Shown here piece by piece: positions 26,331-39,410 of a stretch of 64,000 nt of DNA. The notes below the pieces were generated by a model, which saw only the letters and a list, made by a program, of their open reading frames with translations, was not told where the DNA came from and searched no databases. The first letter of the stretch is position 1, and each line of letters opens with the position of its first letter. The translations under genes and the position numbers were made by a program. The stretch is taken from NCBI GenBank assembly GCA_030549775.1, contig CM060177.1, positions 90,644,736-90,708,735 on the forward strand, in the 5' to 3' direction. This stretch comes from Tamarix chinensis (lineage: Eukaryota > Streptophyta > Magnoliopsida > Caryophyllales > Tamaricaceae).

Positions 26331-26790
26331 CTGGTCATTGAGGGCCGTTTGGCGGTGAGACTAAGAAGTATCTCGGAAGCAAGCGTTTCACGTAACTACG
26401 CGACATTGGAAGCTTCTTAAGGCCTTCACCAGTATTATTACAAAGGAGCAGTTGGGGTGGTGCTAATGAATGTCTTAAGTGTGTCCGTGTCCGTTTTCTG
26501 ATGAGCCAGCCAAAGGGATAGGGACGTACACGTACCAAGTCCTAACCGCCGTTACCGACCCACAATTTCCGTATGAGGTACCCGTCGTTGGTGGGTGTAA
26601 ATGGTCTTTTTAATACCGTATGCCGCGGCGGAAAGCAGGTTCTTTCCTTGCGGGACTAACGTTGGTCTCAAAGCAAAACTCCCGTAAAGGCACGTCACCT
26701 AATCTGCTGCAAAAGTGCTGTCTCTAACCCAGCATTACTCGCTGGCTAGATAATAAGTAGTAGTAAATTAAGTGTGCCCGTATGGCCGTA
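26331..26790. other. GC/CpG-rich patch in AT-rich intergenic DNA
   Basis: About 450 bases with many CG dinucleotides (CCGCCGTTACCG, TGCCGCGGCGG) and no recognised protein on either strand. A 67-codon minus frame (26335-26538) is Arg/Leu/Pro-rich and unrecognised. It might be an unmethylated regulatory patch, a gene relic or part of an unknown transposon (it opens with GGGCCGTTTGGCGG). Confidence 0.4.
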
Positions 26791-29700
26791 TCCGTGTGGC
26801 AGTTTTTTAGGCTTTCATTATGTATAAGTAAATAAATGAGGGGCAGCTAATTTAGAGAAAGGGTAGCTAGGAATATTTATCTCTGTACTCCGCATAAACA
26901 CCGAATAATCTCATATTTAAAGTTACTTGCAAAAGAAAAATAATATATATTTTTTATAAGTAACTTTATATAAGTCATAAAAATACTAATTTACTTTTTC
27001 TCTTTATTTTCCGACTAAAAACAATATATATATCCATTCCTATAATTTGCTTTTTTTATTATTAGTGATTAAAAATTTAGATATTTTATATTCCTATATT
27101 TCACCTACCTAATTAAATACTACACTTTCTTAAATATTATCCTAATTAATTTCTATCCATATCAAACACTAACATTCTCTCAATAATCCTAATTATAATG
27201 CTCTAATTATCTACTACTCATATTCTAAATCCAAATTTTCTCAAGCATCTTGCCTGATTAATAAAATAGTTATAAAAATATTGACTAAATTAGTTTATTA
27301 GCGATCTATATACATCTTAATTTTTTTTCTTTTAATGAATGTATTTGTATTTGTTTTTATTTATTTTTTATACAAAAGTTAGATGCATTAAGCATAATCT
27401 AAGAAGTTACTCATATCAAAATACTCCTAAGAAATTCTCTTATCCAATGAAAAAAAACATCCTCTCTTATAGATTTTTCACACTTTTGTATTTTCCTTAA
27501 TGAAAAAAATTTATGCTACATCTATTAATTACTTCTTTATTAAAATATTGTACTTTTTATTTTAAAATATTCTTGTTGTATGGATCAATGTGTGGACTCA
27601 TAATATAAATGTGTAAGTTAACTAAAAATAGTAGGAGCACCGGGCGGTGATACACACAAACGACACTTCGTTTTAAAAATATTTCTCCTTTTAGAAATTT
27701 TTTAGTGTTTAAATTATTATTAATATTGTTTAGCTAATTTTTTTTAAAACATTTTCTACTGCTTCAATTTTAAAAAATTAATTTTTTTACGTACCCGTCT
27801 TAACTTGTGACGCTACCAGCAGCAGCAGATAATTTTGTCATATTGTAATTAGTTTCATCGTAATTTGTGACAATAAAATTTTTTACCGTTGAAAATCAAA
27901 AGATGTACTACGCTAACATAGCACTACCTCCAATGCAGACTAAAAGTCATCTTAAACTCTTACATATTTTTTTTATTTAAGAAAGTAGGCAAATTATTAA
28001 TTGTGTCGTTATTAAATATATTTTATTAAATAATATTTATATTAGTATAAAATATTTAATAAGTAGAGATTGCTTATTAAAAATTACACTTTTTTAACAT
28101 TAAAAATATAAAATGATACTTATCTTGAACAAAAAAAAAAAACTTTTTCACAAAAATGACCCACAACATAAATTGGAGGTAGTATTAAAATTTTTAAATT
28201 ACAATCTAATACCATTAACTAAAAGACTAACAGAACATTTAAACTTGAAAAAATAAAAATTTATTGAGATGGCTTATAAAAAAAACTGGTGATGATCTTT
28301 TTGTCAAACTAAACCTTTGTTTTTTAACAACAATAACTTTGGTTTTACTTTATGTTTGAAGGATGGTGACTATTGATTATTTGTTGTGCCACCTCTTATA
28401 ATTTATTTAAAAAATAATAGTCGTCCCAAAGTATACTAAACTAGTTGCCGGTCATTAGTCCTGCGTAAGTCGCTCTGCTGCGGTCGGGAGACATAGAACC
28501 AATTTCGTAACAATAAATGCACATACACTGTATCTTTAATTTACTCCCCCGCCTCGAGAAACCCAAAGCTTCACATGATACCATGGATTCTGCGACCTTT
28601 GAATTGCGGTCCAACACTCTTAACTTTCTTTTTTCAATACAACAGTGCTAATCTTATCACCGAAAATTTTCAACTTTCTCGGCATACCCAGTGAATCTCC
28701 CGTTTGAAAGTGTCTATTTCGTTTGGGATCAATCGAGAAGAATAAATATATTTGACTGGGTTTATTTCATTTAAAAATGTTTATCTAAATTAATGAAAAT
28801 TGAAAGATGACTTCAAAATATCTTGAATTATTTTATTTTTATTAATCTTATTTTTATATATAATTAAGGTGAAAAAAATTAAATTTAACTGATATTTCTA
28901 GTATAAAAAATAAAGTTATTTTAAAATTTTACACTTTATTGTAAAATTTTATTAAATTAATTATAATATTCTAATAATATATTTCATTAAAAAATAAAAG
29001 AATAATTAATACTTAAAAGTTGAAAGCAAAAGGATGAAGATAAATATAAAAATTATAATTTAAATTTTCTATAATATTTTTAAAATGAAAATTAAATTAT
29101 AAAATAAATTTTTTTAATAGATAGAATACCATTTATCCATTTTGATTCATTTCAATCCCGATATAACTAAAATAATTTTTATCTAAATTAAATTAATATT
29201 ATCTAAATAAATTTTTAAAAATAATTTATTTTTATTTATTTTAATTAAATAATTTTTTAATATTCATCCTCTTATTAGTTTACCTCATTCTAAACGAATA
29301 AAAAGAAAAACTTCTGTTTAGTTTTATGGGGCCCTAACATGCGGTGTCTTGTATTGTTGCTTCATAAAATAAATAAATAATCGTATATGTGTATAGTGCG
29401 GTGTATTGACATGTGTGTATATTCCAGCAATCATTTGATTGCCGGATAGGCAATGGCTTGTAATGAGACTATGAGTCTATGAGTGAGGAGGAAGTATGGA
29501 CAGGTAATTACGGTCCCACGCTCTAACGATAAATTGATGCATATCTTTACGATCCTATTTTGCAAATGACGAAGCATAAACATGCCAGGCGGTGGATACC
29601 TTATTCATATTTAATGTGAAGGTAATATTTAAAAAATAATTTTATATTTTTTTGTAATTATTAATTTTATAAATTTAATTTTTTTAGAGTTTTATAGAAA

Positions 29701-30428
29701 TACTTCTATAAACATATTTGAGTAGTTAGAGTAAAAAAATAATTAAAAAAAATCACACGGTGAAAGTGACGAGTGAGAAGGAAGGCCTTTGTAGGACAAC
29801 TCTCCATCTCATCTTCCTTTATCATAATGCAGCAGCATCCTCCACAATTGACATAAATGCATTAATTAAATTTTTTAAGTTAAAAAAATGCTAAAACACT
29901 CCAAATTTGAACAAAAAATTATTAGCTAGAGTTACAAGCCATGCATGAGCCGACCAAACAACTATCATTTTTATAGATTAAGTCATTCCATCATATCTCG
30001 TATTCTAACCTAAAAAAAATAGACATCAAAGCCCACAAGAATCAACTAACCGAAGTCATTTTTTTCTAGCCACATCAATCAAAAGTTTCAAAAATAAGCC
30101 ATACAAGACCAACCTTTATAGCAGCCATGCAACACCCTTGGGCCACATAAAAGAGGAGAACAATTAGCTCAAATCCAAGTGTGGTTAATTAACATGATCA
30201 AGGGTCATTGGCAGCACCTACTATCTTTTGGGTAATAAAAATGCTTGATAATCCGATGGGGGTAAGGGAGTATTTAGCCTCTTTAGTTAATCCACTTTTA
30301 CTAATTTTAGCCAGTTATCACTTAAATTTGATGTATTAGTCTTATCTTCATTGTAACTCCCACCAAGGTCCGTTGAGAGGCTTTAGGAGATGTATTATTC
30401 TTGTGTTAGTTTTAAACCAGCTAGGGAG
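26791..30428. other. AT-rich intergenic DNA, nothing recognised
   Basis: Very AT-rich, with A and T homopolymers and a short GC-richer patch at 28440-28720. No exon-like frames, tRNAs or clear repeat ends were seen. Confidence 0.6.
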
Positions 30429-30901
30429 TGTTAGGAAGCTAATTGCATTCAACATGTATACTAGCTAGTTGGATGGGTTATTAGGGAAATAGATGAATAG
30501 CATATGTAAATAAGCTATCCATAGAGGGTTAGAAGAGTCATTTTTAAAACAAGGATACTAACACACCTCCATATAGGTGTTAGCTCCCACATGAATTGGA
30601 TTCATTCAACCTTTTGGACAAACCTTTGAGTGTTCTCTCAAACTTTGCATTCAAAACTCAAGTGAAGAGTTATGTCTTACGTTTTTAAGATCTTACATTC
30701 TTTATCCTTAGTGTTGAAACTTAAGGTAGTGATTGTGAGTGTTCGATCTCAATGGTTACTTATAGATCAAATACCCTCTTCTTCTGGTCTTCATTCTCTC
30801 TTATTCTTTTTCTTTATGGTGGACGACTCCCTAACCACCACCTTCCTTATTAGCTTGATTCAATTGTTTAGCTCATGCACCATATCACAACTATCCTAAC
30901 A
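30429..30901 (+). mobile_element. Solo LTR-like element, 473 bp (Copia-type ends)
   Basis: Starts TGTTAGGA and ends TCCTAACA, a perfect 8-bp terminal inverted repeat in the canonical TG...CA form of LTRs. It is AT-rich with a T-rich second half. The bases on either side (GGGAG and GACTG) do not form a target duplication, and neither a primer-binding site nor a gag-pol region adjoins it. It could be a solo LTR produced with rearrangement, or one end of a deleted element. Confidence 0.6.
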
Positions 30902-32300
30902 GACTGAAGCACCTTCAAATGAGCCACCATACTTAATAGGGAGATACCTATCCGAAGAGATGATGAGATTTTGCACAACAAGCTCAACGAGTATGTCTTT
31001 TAGGGAGGCAATATACTCCTTTACCCAAGAAAGAGCAATCAACAACCTCTCTCCCCTATAGATCATCGACAAATCTGCAAACACTACCTAACTTAAGGTC
31101 CTCTTCTTCACCATGCCACTGAGCCAATTTAGTCCCTCATAAACCTTAGACAACTCAACCTCTTCGTCTTTCAATAAGTATTAAAGGCACTCCACTTCCG
31201 CAACTAACACCACACTACTGCATAGGGCATGTGCAACAAGAAAAGACGTATAAAAAGTTAGGAATCAACTCAAGAAACAACTAATCTAATAATTTAAAAA
31301 TATGATCTTAGTGTTCTAGAGCACAATAGAGCCACCTATGTAGTCATACAAAATATACTATAGTAGTAGCTCTAGCATATTTTTGACTACTAGTGCAACA
31401 CGCTCTCAAATAGGCATACGCTAGCCCTTCCTAACCAAGTTTCCCTCTAGGTTAGCCATTGTTATTTTGCCCTCTTCCACCTCTAACATCTTTCTAGTGG
31501 GAATCCTTCGTTTGGAGATTAGCATAAGTCCTATTCTTCCAATACATCACCAAAGAAGAAGGGTCGGAGTCCCTCATTATCCTTTTCTCAAGAATCCTAG
31601 TGAAATAATGAGGAGTAATTTTTCTAAAAATATTTTTCCATTTCTCAAAAAACTAAGCAAAACTAAAGTGTTTTGGCAAACCCATACATTGTGGATAAGA
31701 ACGGGTATGTTGATATGGTGTCGTTTTACGTCCTTGGGAAATTTCTAGGTGTGAAATGCGAGACAAGATGCTGGTTTAAAAAAACCTCCAAATGATGTCG
31801 TTTTGGAAGCTTTAATGAGTCATTCGCATAAGAGCTTTACTATGCCTACTTGGTAGCCCTGCCTCAACCTTCACACAACAATCTTCTTCAAAATTTCTCA
31901 TGAGCATGAGCATGACTCCAATCCAGACACAATCACACAACAACCTTCTCCCTCCTAACCCAACCCTATCCATCAATGATCCATTAACATTGATTTCTCC
32001 TTCCATCGGTTACTCTAAGGACTTTAACTTTCAATTCTTATTGAAGGGTAGGGTTGAATTTTTGGGTTGAAAATGCCACTTCATTACGCTACTCCCTAAC
32101 TCTATTGTTCCATTGCTCCGCTGCTCTGCCATTTCATAGCTTCACTGCTCCATCATTGCTGCTAGATGTCAAAGCTCTGTAGCTTAGCTACTCTACCACG
32201 GCGTAGCTCCGTTACTCTGATGGTAAGAATTTCTCTTCCACTCTGTTATGGTTATTTTAGGCTGTGTTATTTTGTGTTGAAAGAAGTCATTCTTACATAA
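30902..32300. other. Intergenic or repeat-derived DNA, no gene recognised
   Basis: A 62-codon minus frame (30896-31084) continues with scattered stops through about 31150 (VKEYIASLKDILVELVVQN, then SSDRYLPIKYGG). It has a protein-like look but matches no family I can name and may be a retroelement gag relic. The rest shows nothing. Confidence 0.3.
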
Positions 32301-32324
32301 CCAATGATTTTTGGTTGTTGCTGG

Positions 32325-32665
32325 TTGTGATTATTGATTCGGGTTGTTGTTGTTGTGTTGTTATTGTTGGCGTGTTGTGATTGTTTGTGTGTTGTGATTA
32401 CTGATTTTGATTGTTGTTGTGTTGTGATTGTTGATTCTTATTTCAATTTGTGTTGCTGTTGTTGTGTTGTGATTGCTGATTTTGGTTGTTGTTGTTGTTG
32501 TGTTGTGATTATTGATTCTGATATCAATTTGTGTTGTTGTTGTGGTGTTGTTATTGTTGATTTTGGTTTGTGTTGTTGTTGTTGTTATGTTTTGATTACT
32601 GATTTCTGTTTGTGTTGTTATGTTGTGATTGTTGATTTTGGTTCGTGTTATTGTTGTTGTGATTG
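32325..32665. repeat. GTT-rich irregular minisatellite
   Basis: Repeated blocks of GTTGTTGTGTTGTGATTGTTGATT, varying in length around 45-60 bases. The Val/Cys-rich + frame and the Thr/Asn-rich minus frame are by-products of the repeat. It lies just upstream of the hAT transposase relic. Confidence 0.85.
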
Positions 32666-32769
32666 AATTAGAGTCACTAGTCATTCATTATGTGTTACTT
32701 GCAGTGATTTCTGTTATTGGTGTTGTGTTATATTGTGGGTCTGTGTCATTGTAGTGTTGTAATTGTATT

Positions 32770-35116
32770 ATGGATTATAGTGGTAGTAATAGTAATATGG
32801 GTTTTACAAGTACTAGTGTATATTCTACAAACGTAAATGATAATCCTCTTTGGAATTATATTACTAAAGGAGAGAAAACTAGTGGAAGAGGAACTATTTT
32901 TTAGACTTGTAATTTTTGTAATCAAATAAAGCAAGGAAACTATACAATGGTGAAAGCTCATTTGTTGAATATTCCTAGTAAAGGTATTACCACTTGTAAG
33001 AAAGTGAGGGTGGAGGACAGGCTTAAAATGGTAAATTTAGAAAAATAAGCTTTGAAAAGAGTTGAAGAGATGTTACCAAAAAATGTGCCTTTACCTAATT
33101 CAAGCATGTTTAATTCGAGAATGGATATGTCCTTATTAAACAAGAGGCGAGTGAGTGAGATGAATTCAATAGAGAAAGCTTTTAGCAATCAAATGCACTT
33201 TCAATTAGATGCATTAATTGCTAGAATATTTTACACTGGCAATGTTCCATTTAATTTGGTAAGAAATCCTTTTTTTATGGAAGATTTTACTTTTTCTGCT
33301 AGCCATAGTTTACCTAGTTATGATCCACCAAGTTATAATTATTTGAGAACAATGTTACTTCCAACCAGAAAAATCAAATATAGAGAGATTATTGGAACCA
33401 ATCAAGAAGACATGGGGGGAAAATGGCATTACTATTGTGTCTGATAGTTGGAGTGATGCACAAAGAAGCTCATTAATAAATTTATTACAATCTGTGATGC
33501 GGGTCCCATGTTTTTAAAGGTAGTTGATGCTTTGAGTAAGATCAAAGAAAAACACTTTATTTCTAAAATATTGAAAGAAGTCATTTGTGAGGTGGGTTAT
33601 CAAAATGTTGTACAAGTTATTGCCTCAAACTATAAAACGGTTGGTGAGATCATTGAATAAATTTATCCTCATATTTATTGGACTCCATGTGTTGTTCATA
33701 CTCTTAATCTTGCTTTGAAAAATATATATGATGCAAGAAATGTGGACAATAATGTTGAGACATATGAGGAGTGTCATTGGATAACTGAGATTCATGGAAA
33801 TGCTATTCAAATCAAGAATTTTATAATGGTGCATTCCATGATATTAGCCATCTTTAATAGGTTTTCTTCTCTAAAGTTGCTTGTAGTTATTAATACTCGG
33901 CTCAAGTTGCCATTACATTGAAGAGAATGAAGCTTATAGAATATATTTTTCAAGCTATGGTGATTAGTGAAGAGTGGTTTTCTCATAAAGCTGATAATAT
34001 TGGAAAAGCAAGGTTTGTGAAGGAAAAATTGCTTGGTGATTTATTGTGGGAGAAGGTTAATTATATTCTTGAGTTTACACGGTCTATTTACCATATGATT
34101 AGAGAATGTGATGTCGATAAACGAACCCTTTACCTTATTTATGAAATGTGGGATATTTATAGGCATAAATGTAAAGAGGTTGGAGAAGTGTCTTCTTTCT
34201 TTCAAGTGGTATATACTATACTCACAGCTTGTTAGACCAAAAGTAATACACCCCTTCATTGTTTGGCATACTCTTTGAACCTAAGGTAACCTTATTTTTA
34301 TTTATTAAAGTGTTATTTTTTATTTCTTTAATTTAAAAACTAATAATAGTATCTATAATCTTGTTTATTTCTTCCTTTGAGTGAAGGTATTACATTGATG
34401 TTTGGTTAGATGCTAAGTCACCTAGAGTTGATCCTTCTAGAGATTAAGAGGTTTTGTATCAAAAGGAACAAGTGTTTTAAAATACTTTTCCTTAATCATG
34501 AAGCTCGCTCCAAAATTAATATGGAGTTTGTAAATTTTGCACTTAAACATGGTCCATTTGGAGAATTTGATTCTCTTTACAATAGAGATGTTCGTGATCC
34601 AAAGGCTTGGTGGGGAGTTCATAGCTCAAGTACACCATTGCTTCAAGATATTGCCCTCAAATTACTTAGCCAAGTATCTTCTTCTTCATGCAATGAATAA
34701 AATTGGAGTATATATGGTTTTATTCATTCTATGAAGAGGAATAAATTGCTTCCTAAGCGTGTCGAAAACTTGGTGTATTTTAATAACAATTGACGTCTCC
34801 TAGTAAGGAGACTTCCAGAATATAAGGAATAAAAATTAATGATGTGGGACATCTATGGTAATATTTTCTCACTGTTTACTAATTCCATATTACATTATAA
34901 GTTGTATCAGCTATTAAATGATAATACTAATTTCTTTTTTTTTTCTTTTGCATAGGTGATGACTTTGGTTCTTTTGAAGATATTGAATTGCTTGATATTG
35001 ATTCTCTTTCTCTTAATGAACCCAAGTTAGAGGCTGTGGTTTTTACAGAAACAAGGCTTCAAGATGAAAAAGTAGAAGTAGTTGATGTCTTGAATGAGAA
35101 TGAACATTGTATTTAA
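32770..35116 (+). pseudogene. hAT-superfamily transposase gene relic (BED + DUF659 + hAT dimerisation)
   Basis: Order along +: a BED zinc finger (PLWNYITKGEKT, then CNFCNQIKQGNYTMVKAHLL) at about 32840-32980; a DUF659-like core with TIVSDSWSDAQRSSLINLL (about 33428), GPMFLKVVDALSKIKEK and YWTPCVVHTLNLALKNIY (about 33679); and the C-terminal hAT dimerisation region with DPKAWWGVHSSSTPLLQDIA (about 34595) and KRNKLLPKRVENLVY. At least two introns with GT-AG borders are still visible: about 34287-34386, and one between about 34860 and 34955. The final exon encodes an acidic tail ending at 35116. Several stops (32902, 33442, 33657, 33918 and others) and frameshifts show it is dead. Terminal inverted repeats were not found. 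Confidence 0.82.
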
Positions 35117-35302
35117 TTCGTTTGAGTGTATGGCTTTTAGTAATTTAGTATGAATTTGAGAATTGAATTTTGATTATGTAAACTTTGAATTTAGTATATA
35201 TTTTTATTTTGATACATATATATGTTGGTGTATCCTCGCGTCCCTATTTTCTAATTTTTTGAATCGTGACGTTTTCGTATTTCTCTCCATCCCCATGCAT
35301 CC
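35117..35302. other. 3' flank of hAT relic
   Basis: AT-rich, then CpG-containing GTATCCTCGCGTCCC and CCATCCCCATGCATCC just before the long LTR. Such CGTATCC-type words are seen near ends of Ac-like elements, so the element's 3' terminus may have been split by the LTR. Confidence 0.35.
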
Positions 35303-36885
35303 TTATATACCCCCAAAAAATTAAAATCTAGAATTTAATAAATAAATCTTATTTGGGATAATTTAATTTTTAAATTTATTTAATTTAATTATCTTGTGGA
35401 TTTTTAGGTGTATAAAAATGGATATAAATATTTAATAAATTAAAATAAATATTTTATTTTTGTATCATACTCATTTTATTTAAATAATTTTCTAAAACCA
35501 TATTTTACTAAAATTACCCTCTTAAACCAATATATTAAATTTTAATAAATTAAATTATTAAGTTAGTTTATCTATCTAAATAATTAAATACCTTTATCTT
35601 AAAATTTATTTTAAATTTATTTTTCCTCTTTTTTCGTTTTCCTTTTTCCTTTTTCTTTCTCCTCTTCCTTCCCTTTTCTTTTCCTTCTTTTCCTTTTGTT
35701 ATTTTATTCTCCTTCGGGCCGCTCGGCTTGCCTTCCTCGCACTAGGTCGTAGCCCTTTTTCTTTCTCCCTCTCCTTCCCCCTCCCCCTCGTGTCTAGCCC
35801 CAGCCTATCTTCCCCTTCCTTTTATTTTCCTTTCTCCCCTCGGTTGGGCTAACCCAACTCCCTCCTTTTTTCCCCTCTCCCTCGCACACGTGGGCTACCC
35901 CCTCCCCCTTCTTTCTTTCTTTCCTCACTTGATCGTCTTGCCCCTTCTTTATTTTCTTCTTCTTCTTCCTCTTCTATCCTCCTTCCTTCTCCGTCATTAT
36001 CGCACGCCTGCTTGTAAATCCTCCATTCCACTAACCCCTTACAACCTACCATTTCAGCCATGCTCTCTCTCCCTCTCTCTCCCCCATCCCTTTTCTCCCA
36101 TTTTTGGGCCAAACACACCCCTATAACCCTCTCCAGCATGCCTTCCCTTTCCTTCTCCTTCTCCCTACAACTTGCCGCCCTACCACTTGCAACCACAGCC
36201 ACTTAGATGGTTCCCCTACCTCCTCTCCTCTCCTCTCCCTCTTCTTTTTCTTCTTCTCCCCTACCCATTTTCTTCCCCCGAGCTTCTTCCTTCCCTAACT
36301 GTCAAGCCCTCTTTCTCCCTTCTTTCCCTCTCCTCCTCCTCCCTTGTTTTTACTTCACTGCCTCCAACCACTGCTGTTGCTGAAATGCCCCGAAAATTTC
36401 TAATTTTATAAACTACATTAAACGATATTTATTAAGAAAATTATTTAAATAAATTATTTTTAAATTGAATTAATTAGGGAAAATCAAGAAGAAATTTATA
36501 ATTATTTTTATTAGAAGAGAATTCGGGTATTTTAGCTAATTAAGCATTTTATTTTGAATATTAATTAAATAAATTATTTTATTTAAAATAAGAAGGAGAA
36601 AATAGTTTCAAATTAATATTAATTTTATAAATAATTTAATTGGAAAAATTTAGGGTGGTTACTAATTAAAATGGAATTTATGGAAAATCTTTTAAAAAAT
36701 TAATTTAGTCTAAAAAGGGATTTAAATATTATTTTATTCAAATATTATTATTTTTAAATATCCTAAATTTTAAGACTAATTTAATTGGCCCTAACCTAAT
36801 TATTTTTCTCTTTTCTTTTCTTTTTTCTTTTTCCTTTTTCTTTCTTTTTCTTTCTTCTTCCTTTCTTTTTCCTTTTATCCTCGCC

Positions 36886-36961
36886 GAACTGGGCCAGCCC
36901 GGCGGCCCAGTTCCTTTTTTTTTCTTCTTCTTTCCTTTCGTTCGGCACGGCCCAGCCCGTG
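36886..36961. promoter_or_regulatory. U3 inverted repeats with TGGGCC/GGCCCA motifs
   Basis: GAACTGGGCC (36886-36895) and GGCCCAGTTC (36904-36913) form a perfect 10-bp stem with an 8-base loop. A second stem, GCACGG/CCGTGC, lies at about 36944-36961. Both carry TGGGCC/GGCCCA, the site-II-type core bound by plant TCP factors in many growth-related promoters. They are about 500 bases upstream of the TATA box near 37428. Confidence 0.5.
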
Positions 36962-37427
36962 CAACACAGCCGTTTCTTCCGCTATCAACGCGCTGCGTTT
37001 TCTCCGTTTTATGCTCGCAACTCGTCGTTCCATTTAAGTAAGTTCGGACGCCGACCGCCCGGTCTCCTCTCTTTTCCTTTCTTTATTTTTCTTCTGGACC
37101 GCCGGTCCATCCCTTTTCTTCTTCCCCAGCTTCGCACTCCCAACCCCGACACCGTCGACCGCACCTGCAACGTCCGCCGCCCGCCCTGGTTTTTCGCCGG
37201 CGATCTCGCCATTTTTGACCGGCCGTTCTCCTCCCTTTCTCTTCCCCTTGATTCGGCGACCACACAGACCCAACCAACACTCCCCTATTCTCGCGCGATT
37301 CTCTCTCTTTCCGCCAACCCAGCCTTGCCCCGATTTGCTGTCGCCGGCCAAACGTCGCCTCCGGCGACCTGAACCCTACGTTCCTTACCCCGTAACCGAC
37401 CCAAAGAACCCTACCCTATCTTATTTT

Positions 37428-37440
37428 CCCTATAAATACC
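37428..37440 (+). promoter_or_regulatory. Putative LTR TATA box
   Basis: CCCTATAAATACC is a close match to the plant TATA consensus. It follows the GC/pyrimidine-rich U3-like region of the nested LTR and precedes the region I take as R/U5. Confidence 0.55.
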
Positions 37441-38127
37441 CTCATAAGCAGCTCTGTATCGAGCTTTGGTTGTTGCCCAGAATTCTCCAACCTTACCACC
37501 GCCGCCCATTTAGACGCTTCGACCGCCGCCTCCGGCCAACTTCACCGCCACCCCTGGCCACCAAACTCTTCCTTGAACCTTTCTCTAGCTAACCAAACCT
37601 CCCTAAACCTTCGATTCTTCCTTCACAAGCCGAACGAGCTGTGCAAAGTTGCCTTCCCAAACATCCTTTTCTTCCACCTCCGCCACCCTTTGCGCCGCCC
37701 TTAGCCACCCCTTCGGCCGTTTCTGCCTCTTCTTTCACCTCCAAAATCTTCTGCAGACCTTCCTCTATCTCTCCATACCTTTATTTTCCTCTTTCTCCCT
37801 CTCCTCCTCTTTCTTTCTCCTTCTCCTCCATTCGGCCACCACAGCCGCCGCCGTGCGCCGCCACCTTTGGCTGCGCCACCACCTCTATTCTGTCCCTCTC
37901 CTTCTGGGGAACTCAAAACAACCCAGCTCCCATTTAAATTATTCCTATCTTATTCCTAGCATGCAACTTTTCCCTCTTTCTTTCCTCTTTCCGGCCACCG
38001 CCGCCACCTCCGTGCACCACCGCCGGTGCCGCCTATCCCCACCAACATTTGGTTGAACCCTAGACCCTCTCAGCTATTTTCCCTATTTTTATAACCCTTA
38101 AATTATTTTATTTCAATTATTTACATA

Positions 38128-38690
38128 TAAATACTATTATTATTATTCTTAATATTTATATTTTAATATGCATCATTATTATTATTATTATTATTATTTT
38201 ATTATTATTTATGTTGATGGCTGAAGCCTAATATATTTTAATTCGATTTTATTATTATTCTTCTTATTATTTCTATATGTACTATTATTAATATTAAAAT
38301 GTTTTAAGTATAATAATAATTATTATTATTTTCTATTTCGAATTTCCATTATTCTTATTTATTATTATTAATACAAATATTTTAACATTAGTGTTGTTAA
38401 TAATGTTACTATTATTATTATTATTGTTATTATTATTATTATTATTATCATAATCATTATTATTATTATTATTATTTCTAAATTGGGTTATTTAATTTAC
38501 AAATAATCTTTTTAGTATTATTTTGGTAAAGGGTCTGAATCCCTTATTTCACTTTATTTTTGAGTAATGCCTTTTTATTATTATTTCTACTATTTTATTA
38601 TTCTTATTAATATTAATATTGATATTATTTTGGTATTTTTTTATTATTATTTTATCAAAAAAACTATTCTTATATTAAATTAGTGTTTAA
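38128..38690. repeat. ATT-rich microsatellite cluster in nested LTR
   Basis: Several runs of (ATT)n/(TTA)n, up to about ten units, interspersed with AT-rich DNA. The interval also contains ATGTTGATGGCTGAAG near 38210. Confidence 0.85.
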
Positions 38691-39083
38691 TATTATTTTT
38701 ATAGGAGATAGTCTAATTTTAGTTTTTCTCTCAAAATAGGTAAAACCAGTCAAAACCCTAAGGAGGCATAGGAGCGTGCTCCAAGACCGGTGACGTTTTA
38801 GGTAAGGAGTGCTAAGGCCTTTTATGTGCTTATGTGTATTATGTGTTTCGCATGTTATGTATCTAATGTTTATTATAATTAAATATTTTATATGTGGTAT
38901 GACTTGGAGTTGAAGTATGTTGTGCATGTATGTGTATTAATTATGTATGATGATATGTGTTGTGTATGTGAGGAATTCGATGTGGTTTGTGTGAGAGGAA
39001 GGATGAAAAAAGAGGATGGGGGAAGAAGTTGACTAAGGGAAGTGAGTTGACCTAAATTTTATGGTTTTATAAGGAATAATCTA

Positions 39084-39410
39084 GTTTATGATGTTATGTG
39101 GGAGAATGTAATTTATAATATTATATGGGAGAATTTAAGTTATGATTTGATTGGGAGAGTTAATTTATAATTTGTTTGGGAGAATTTAGTTTATGATGTT
39201 ATTTGGGAGAATGTAATTTATAATATTATATGGGAGAATTTAAGTTACGATTTGATTGGGAGAGTTAATTTATAATTTGTTTGGGAGAATTTAGTTTATG
39301 ATGTTATTTGGGAGAATGTAATTTATAATATTATATGGGAGAATTTAAGTTATGATTTGATTGGGAGAGTTAATTTATAATTTGTTTGGGAGAATCTAAT
39401 TCATGATGTT
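39084..39410. repeat. 105-bp tandem array with about 26-bp subrepeats
   Basis: GTTTATGATGTTAT recurs at 39084, 39189 and 39294, and as ATTCATGATGTTAT at 39399, giving a period of exactly 105. Each unit contains four diverged subunits of the form TTTATxATxTTxTxTGGGAGAAT. Degenerate subunits continue to about 39600. Confidence 0.92.

Noticed and set aside
32334..32684. Cys/Val-rich + frame and Thr/Asn-rich minus frame
   Set aside because: Products of the GTT-rich minisatellite.
35849..36411. Pro/Leu/Phe-rich + frames and a Glu/Arg-rich minus frame
   Set aside because: CT-rich composition of the outer LTR; no family resemblance.
36959..38056. Several overlapping Pro/Ser/Leu-rich + frames and Arg/Gly-rich minus frames
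   Set aside because: They come from the pyrimidine- and GC-rich U3/R region of a solo LTR; frames overlap in all phases and show no domain.
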